NCBI GenBank assembly: GCA_018262455.1
Contig: JAGSPR010000311.1
Span: forward strand, 1 to 8,192
DNA from: Deltaproteobacteria bacterium
GTDB lineage: Bacteria; Myxococcota; Polyangia; Haliangiales; Haliangiaceae
Direction: 5' to 3'
Length of the DNA: 8,192 nucleotides
The notes under the pieces were generated by a model. The model was not told the DNA's origin. It made no database searches and saw nothing but the letters and a program-made list of their open reading frames with translations. A program made the translations under genes and the position numbers. Position 1 is the first letter of the stretch. Each line of letters begins with the position of its first letter. Shown here piece after piece: positions 6,901 through 8,192 of the stretch.

Positions 6901-6906
6901 TATCCT
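6901..6906 (+). promoter_or_regulatory. Possible -10 element of a leaderless promoter for the Sec-rhodanese gene
   Basis: TATCCT six bases before the ATG at 6913. No ribosome site precedes this ATG, so transcription starting at the ATG is plausible. No matching -35 hexamer is evident. Confidence 0.25.
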
Positions 6907-6912
6907 CGACGC

Positions 6913-7335
6913 ATGCGCAAGATGCTGTTCGCGACCGTGTTGGCTGCCGCCGCGATCGCCGGCTGCTCGAAGTCCGACAAGACCCAGACCTCCGCCGCCG
7001 CGGAAGACAACCTGCCAACGATGGCGGTGGACGACGTCGACCGCGCGCTCGCCGCGAACCAAGTGAAGGCGATCGACTGCAACGGCGACGAGACGCGCAA
7101 GCGCCACGGCGTCGTACCTGGCGCGATCCTGGTCAGCGACGAGGAGACATTCCCCGCGAGCGATCTGCCTGCGGACAAGGCGACGAAGCTCGTCTTCTAC
7201 TGCACCGGCCCTGGTTGACACGCTTCCCACAGGGGCGCCGGGCGCGCCCGCAGCTTCGGGTACACGAACGTGTTCGTGATGAGCGAGGGCATCTCCGGTT
7301 GGGTCAAGGCCGGAAAGAAGACGCAGCAGCTCTGA
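6913..7335 (+). CDS. Rhodanese-like lipoprotein, probable selenoprotein (Sec at residue 102 encoded by TGA 7216-7218)
   Basis: A 140-residue exported rhodanese-fold protein if TGA 7216-7218 is read through. MRKMLFATVLAAAAIAGC is a lipoprotein signal (lipobox IAGC, C18), which fixes the ATG at 6913. The mature domain has the rhodanese N-terminal block (VKAIDCNGDETRKRHGVVPGAI, residues 51-72), then the loop KLVFYCTGPG, the TGA codon, HASHRGAGRARSFGY, and NVFVMSEGISGWVKAGKKTQQL before TGA 7333-7335. Family knowledge: many rhodanese relatives have YCxGPGC at this loop, and here the second Cys codon is exactly the TGA, with C97 as the first. Everything after it is normal rhodanese, so a premature stop would remove the last strand and helix. 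A hairpin at 7233-7249 has bacterial SECIS geometry. Inference: a C97/U102 redox or sulfur-transfer site in the periplasm. Alternatives: a nonsense mutation or base error in a Cys codon (TGC to TGA). Conventional gene callers would stop at 7218. Confidence 0.75.
7216..7218 (+). other. In-frame TGA, probable selenocysteine codon
   Basis: TGA at codon 102 of the rhodanese-like gene occupies the Cys position of a YCxGPGC loop. The frame continues through the conserved GYxNVxVMxxGIxGWxxAG ending. Confidence 0.7.
7233..7249 (+). promoter_or_regulatory. Candidate bacterial SECIS hairpin
   Basis: GGGCGC (7233-7238) and GCGCCC (7244-7249) form a perfect 6-base stem around the loop CGGGC (7239-7243). 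The loop begins 20 bases after the TGA at 7216-7218. Known bacterial SECIS elements have a short stem, an apical loop with a G in its first two bases, and lie roughly 16-37 bases after the UGA; all three hold. High GC makes hairpins common here, so it supports rather than proves the reading. Confidence 0.5.
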
Positions 7336-7337
7336 AA

Positions 7338-7353
7338 GAGCCCGTCGGGTCTC
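7338..7353 (+). terminator. Possible weak hairpin after the Sec-rhodanese stop
   Basis: GAG-CCC (7338-7343), a GTC loop and GGG-T-CTC (7347-7353) form a 6-pair stem with a bulged T, two bases after the true stop codon. There is no T-run, so it is a poor intrinsic terminator and could act only as an RNA 3'-end stabiliser. Confidence 0.2.
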
Positions 7354-7535
7354 GCATCGACCCTCCGATCCGCTCGACGCGGGTTGGCGGGTGCGGCGGT
7401 CAGCGCGCTGCGAGTGGCGAACGTCGCGTCCAGCCGCGCGAGCTGCACCTTCCAGTGATCGTCATCGTTGGCGGTGTGCTCGAGGCTGGCGAGGAGATCG
7501 GTTTCCCACAAGGCAAGCCCACCTTGGGCCCGCTT
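7340..7535 (-). pseudogene. Possible coding remnant between convergent genes
   Basis: On the minus strand roughly 7390-7535 reads GLALWETDLLASLEHTANDD, then DHWKVQLARLDATFATRSAL, with nearly every codon ending in G or C and a balanced protein-like composition. The frame continues antisense into the rhodanese gene, where it cannot be natural. No ATG, ribosome site or family is recognised, and a stop lies about 12 codons upstream. It may be the tail of a lost gene, or chance. Confidence 0.2.
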
Positions 7536-7606
7536 CGCGCGTACGCGTCAAACCCCGGTGCGGGGATGGCCGAGATGGAACGCCTTCGCTGCCGGATCGA
7601 TTGCCC

Positions 7607-7966
7607 CTACTTCCAGTACGTCACCATGCTTCCGGATCCGTCGGAGAGCACGTAACTGCGGCGTACTTCGCGTTTGCGCGTGGCCCACAATTCAAACGGT
7701 CGTGAGTTCTTGCGCGTGACCTTCCAGCCATCAACGCGGAGCGCGTTGTCCCACGCAGCGGCCACAGTGTTGACGCCCTCGGCGTAGTGCCAGCGCGCTG
7801 ACATGAGTGGATGGCAGCGCATCGCCATACAGATCATGCTCACTGGGACCTCGGTGATCTTGGTCGGGCAGTAAGGGAAGCTTGCGGAGTCCTCCGGGCC
7901 CGACAGGGGGCAGTCAGCCGCTGCGGCGGAGGTCAGGGCAACGAGGCAGATCGGGGCGAGCCGCAT
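7607..7966 (-). CDS. Small secreted protein with few cysteines, unknown function
   Basis: A 119-residue protein. The ATG at 7966 is chosen because MRLAPICLVALTSAAAADC starts with a signal peptide cleaved near AAA-DC. The frame stays open upstream to 8161, but that part reads through the tandem repeat array (repeats of RVLPV) and would place the signal inside the protein. The mature chain has Cys in DCPLSG, PYCPTK, MICMAM and MRCHPL, which could make two disulfides in the first ~40 residues. The second half (WHYAEGVNTVAAAWDNALRV to the end, YVLSDGSGSMVTYWK) is basic and may form a small alpha/beta domain. No family is recognised. Its 5' flank lies 38 bases from the repeat array, and it is convergent with the Sec-rhodanese gene across a 271-base gap. 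No ribosome site is visible. Confidence 0.6.
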   Translation of the reverse strand: MRLAPICLVALTSAAAADCPLSGPEDSASFPYCPTKITEVPVSMICMAMRCHPLMSARWHYAEGVNTVAAAWDNALRVDGWKVTRKNSRPFELWATRKREVRRSYVLSDGSGSMVTYWK

Positions 7967-8003
7967 GTCATGATTGACCGATCGCGGCGGCCTGCAGTTG
8001 CCC

Positions 8004-8192
8004 GGAAGAACCCGCACCGCGGTGGAAGAACCGCACCGCACCGGAAGAACCCGCACCGGAAGAACCCGCACCGGAAGAACCCGCCCCGAAGAACCCGCCC
8101 CGGGAGAACCCGCCCCGGGGAGAACCCGCCCCGGGGTTGATGCATCCTGGAAGAACCGCACCGGGGTTGATGCATCCTCGAAGAACCCGCCC
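8004..8192. repeat. Tandem repeat array, 15-base units becoming a 30-base unit, running off the window
   Basis: The unit GGAAGAACCCGCACC stands at 8004-8018, 8043-8057 and 8058-8072, with a 14-base variant at 8024-8037. Variants with GCCCC or GGGAGAA/GGGGAGAA starts fill 8073-8132. The last 60 bases are two copies of a 30-base compound unit (8133-8162 and 8163-8192): GGGGTTGATGCATCCT followed by a GAAGAACCCGC-type half. The compound unit contains the palindrome GATGCATC. Read on the minus strand, the 15-base units encode RVLPV repeats without stops. The array continues beyond the window, so its full length and the next gene are unknown. There is no spacer variety or leader to suggest CRISPR. 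Confidence 0.85.

Noticed and set aside
6714..7655. 313-codon open frame on the plus strand
   Set aside because: It runs in a different frame across the Sec-rhodanese and antisense to the 7607 gene. It is Arg-rich with no family features.
8004..8192. CRISPR array
   Set aside because: The units are contiguous 15- or 30-base repeats without unique spacers and no cas gene is visible.

Overview
This is a very GC-rich window whose coding frames end their codons mostly in G or C. It has several lipoprotein signals with myxobacterial-style sequences, GTG starts and many secreted or lipid-anchored hypothetical proteins. That points to the Myxococcota (a Kofleriaceae/Haliangium-like deltaproteobacterium); this is an inference from style and family content, with no marker gene in the window.

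Layout. Positions 1-2752 hold a leftward series: a small candidate membrane ORF (2513-2752) that overlaps by ATGA with a sulfotransferase-like, capsule-biosynthesis-type protein (1497-2516), then a radical SAM/SPASM enzyme (157-1359), then the N-terminal codons of a HAD-IG-type 5'-nucleotidase (1-109) interrupted by an amber codon. Positions 2900-4485 hold a leftward lipid-anchored adenosine deaminase with a full set of catalytic motifs; a one-base frameshift near 4313 separates its lipoprotein signal from the enzyme domain. A divergent spacer with nested inverted repeats (4486-4647) separates it from a rightward secreted protein of unknown function (4648-5367). A 633-base stretch (5368-6000) has no convincing gene.

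Positions 6001-6696 hold a leftward pair: a DUF1003 membrane protein and a small lipoprotein. Divergent from them is the most interesting gene, a rhodanese-like lipoprotein (6913-7335). Its frame contains a TGA exactly where relatives have the Cys of a YCxGPGC loop. The frame stays open for 38 more codons that complete the rhodanese fold, and a hairpin with the geometry of a bacterial SECIS element follows the TGA. I read it as a selenoprotein with Sec at residue 102. A leftward secreted Cys-containing small protein (7607-7966) follows, and the window runs out in a tandem-repeat array (8004-8192) with 15-base units maturing into a 30-base unit.

The genes do not form one obvious pathway. The coherent sub-groups are the sulfotransferase-like/radical SAM pair, the DUF1003/lipoprotein pair, and a loose set of exported proteins (deaminase, 4648 protein, Sec-rhodanese, 7607 protein). 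The Sec reading implies that selA, selB, selC and selD are present elsewhere in the genome; none is in this window.
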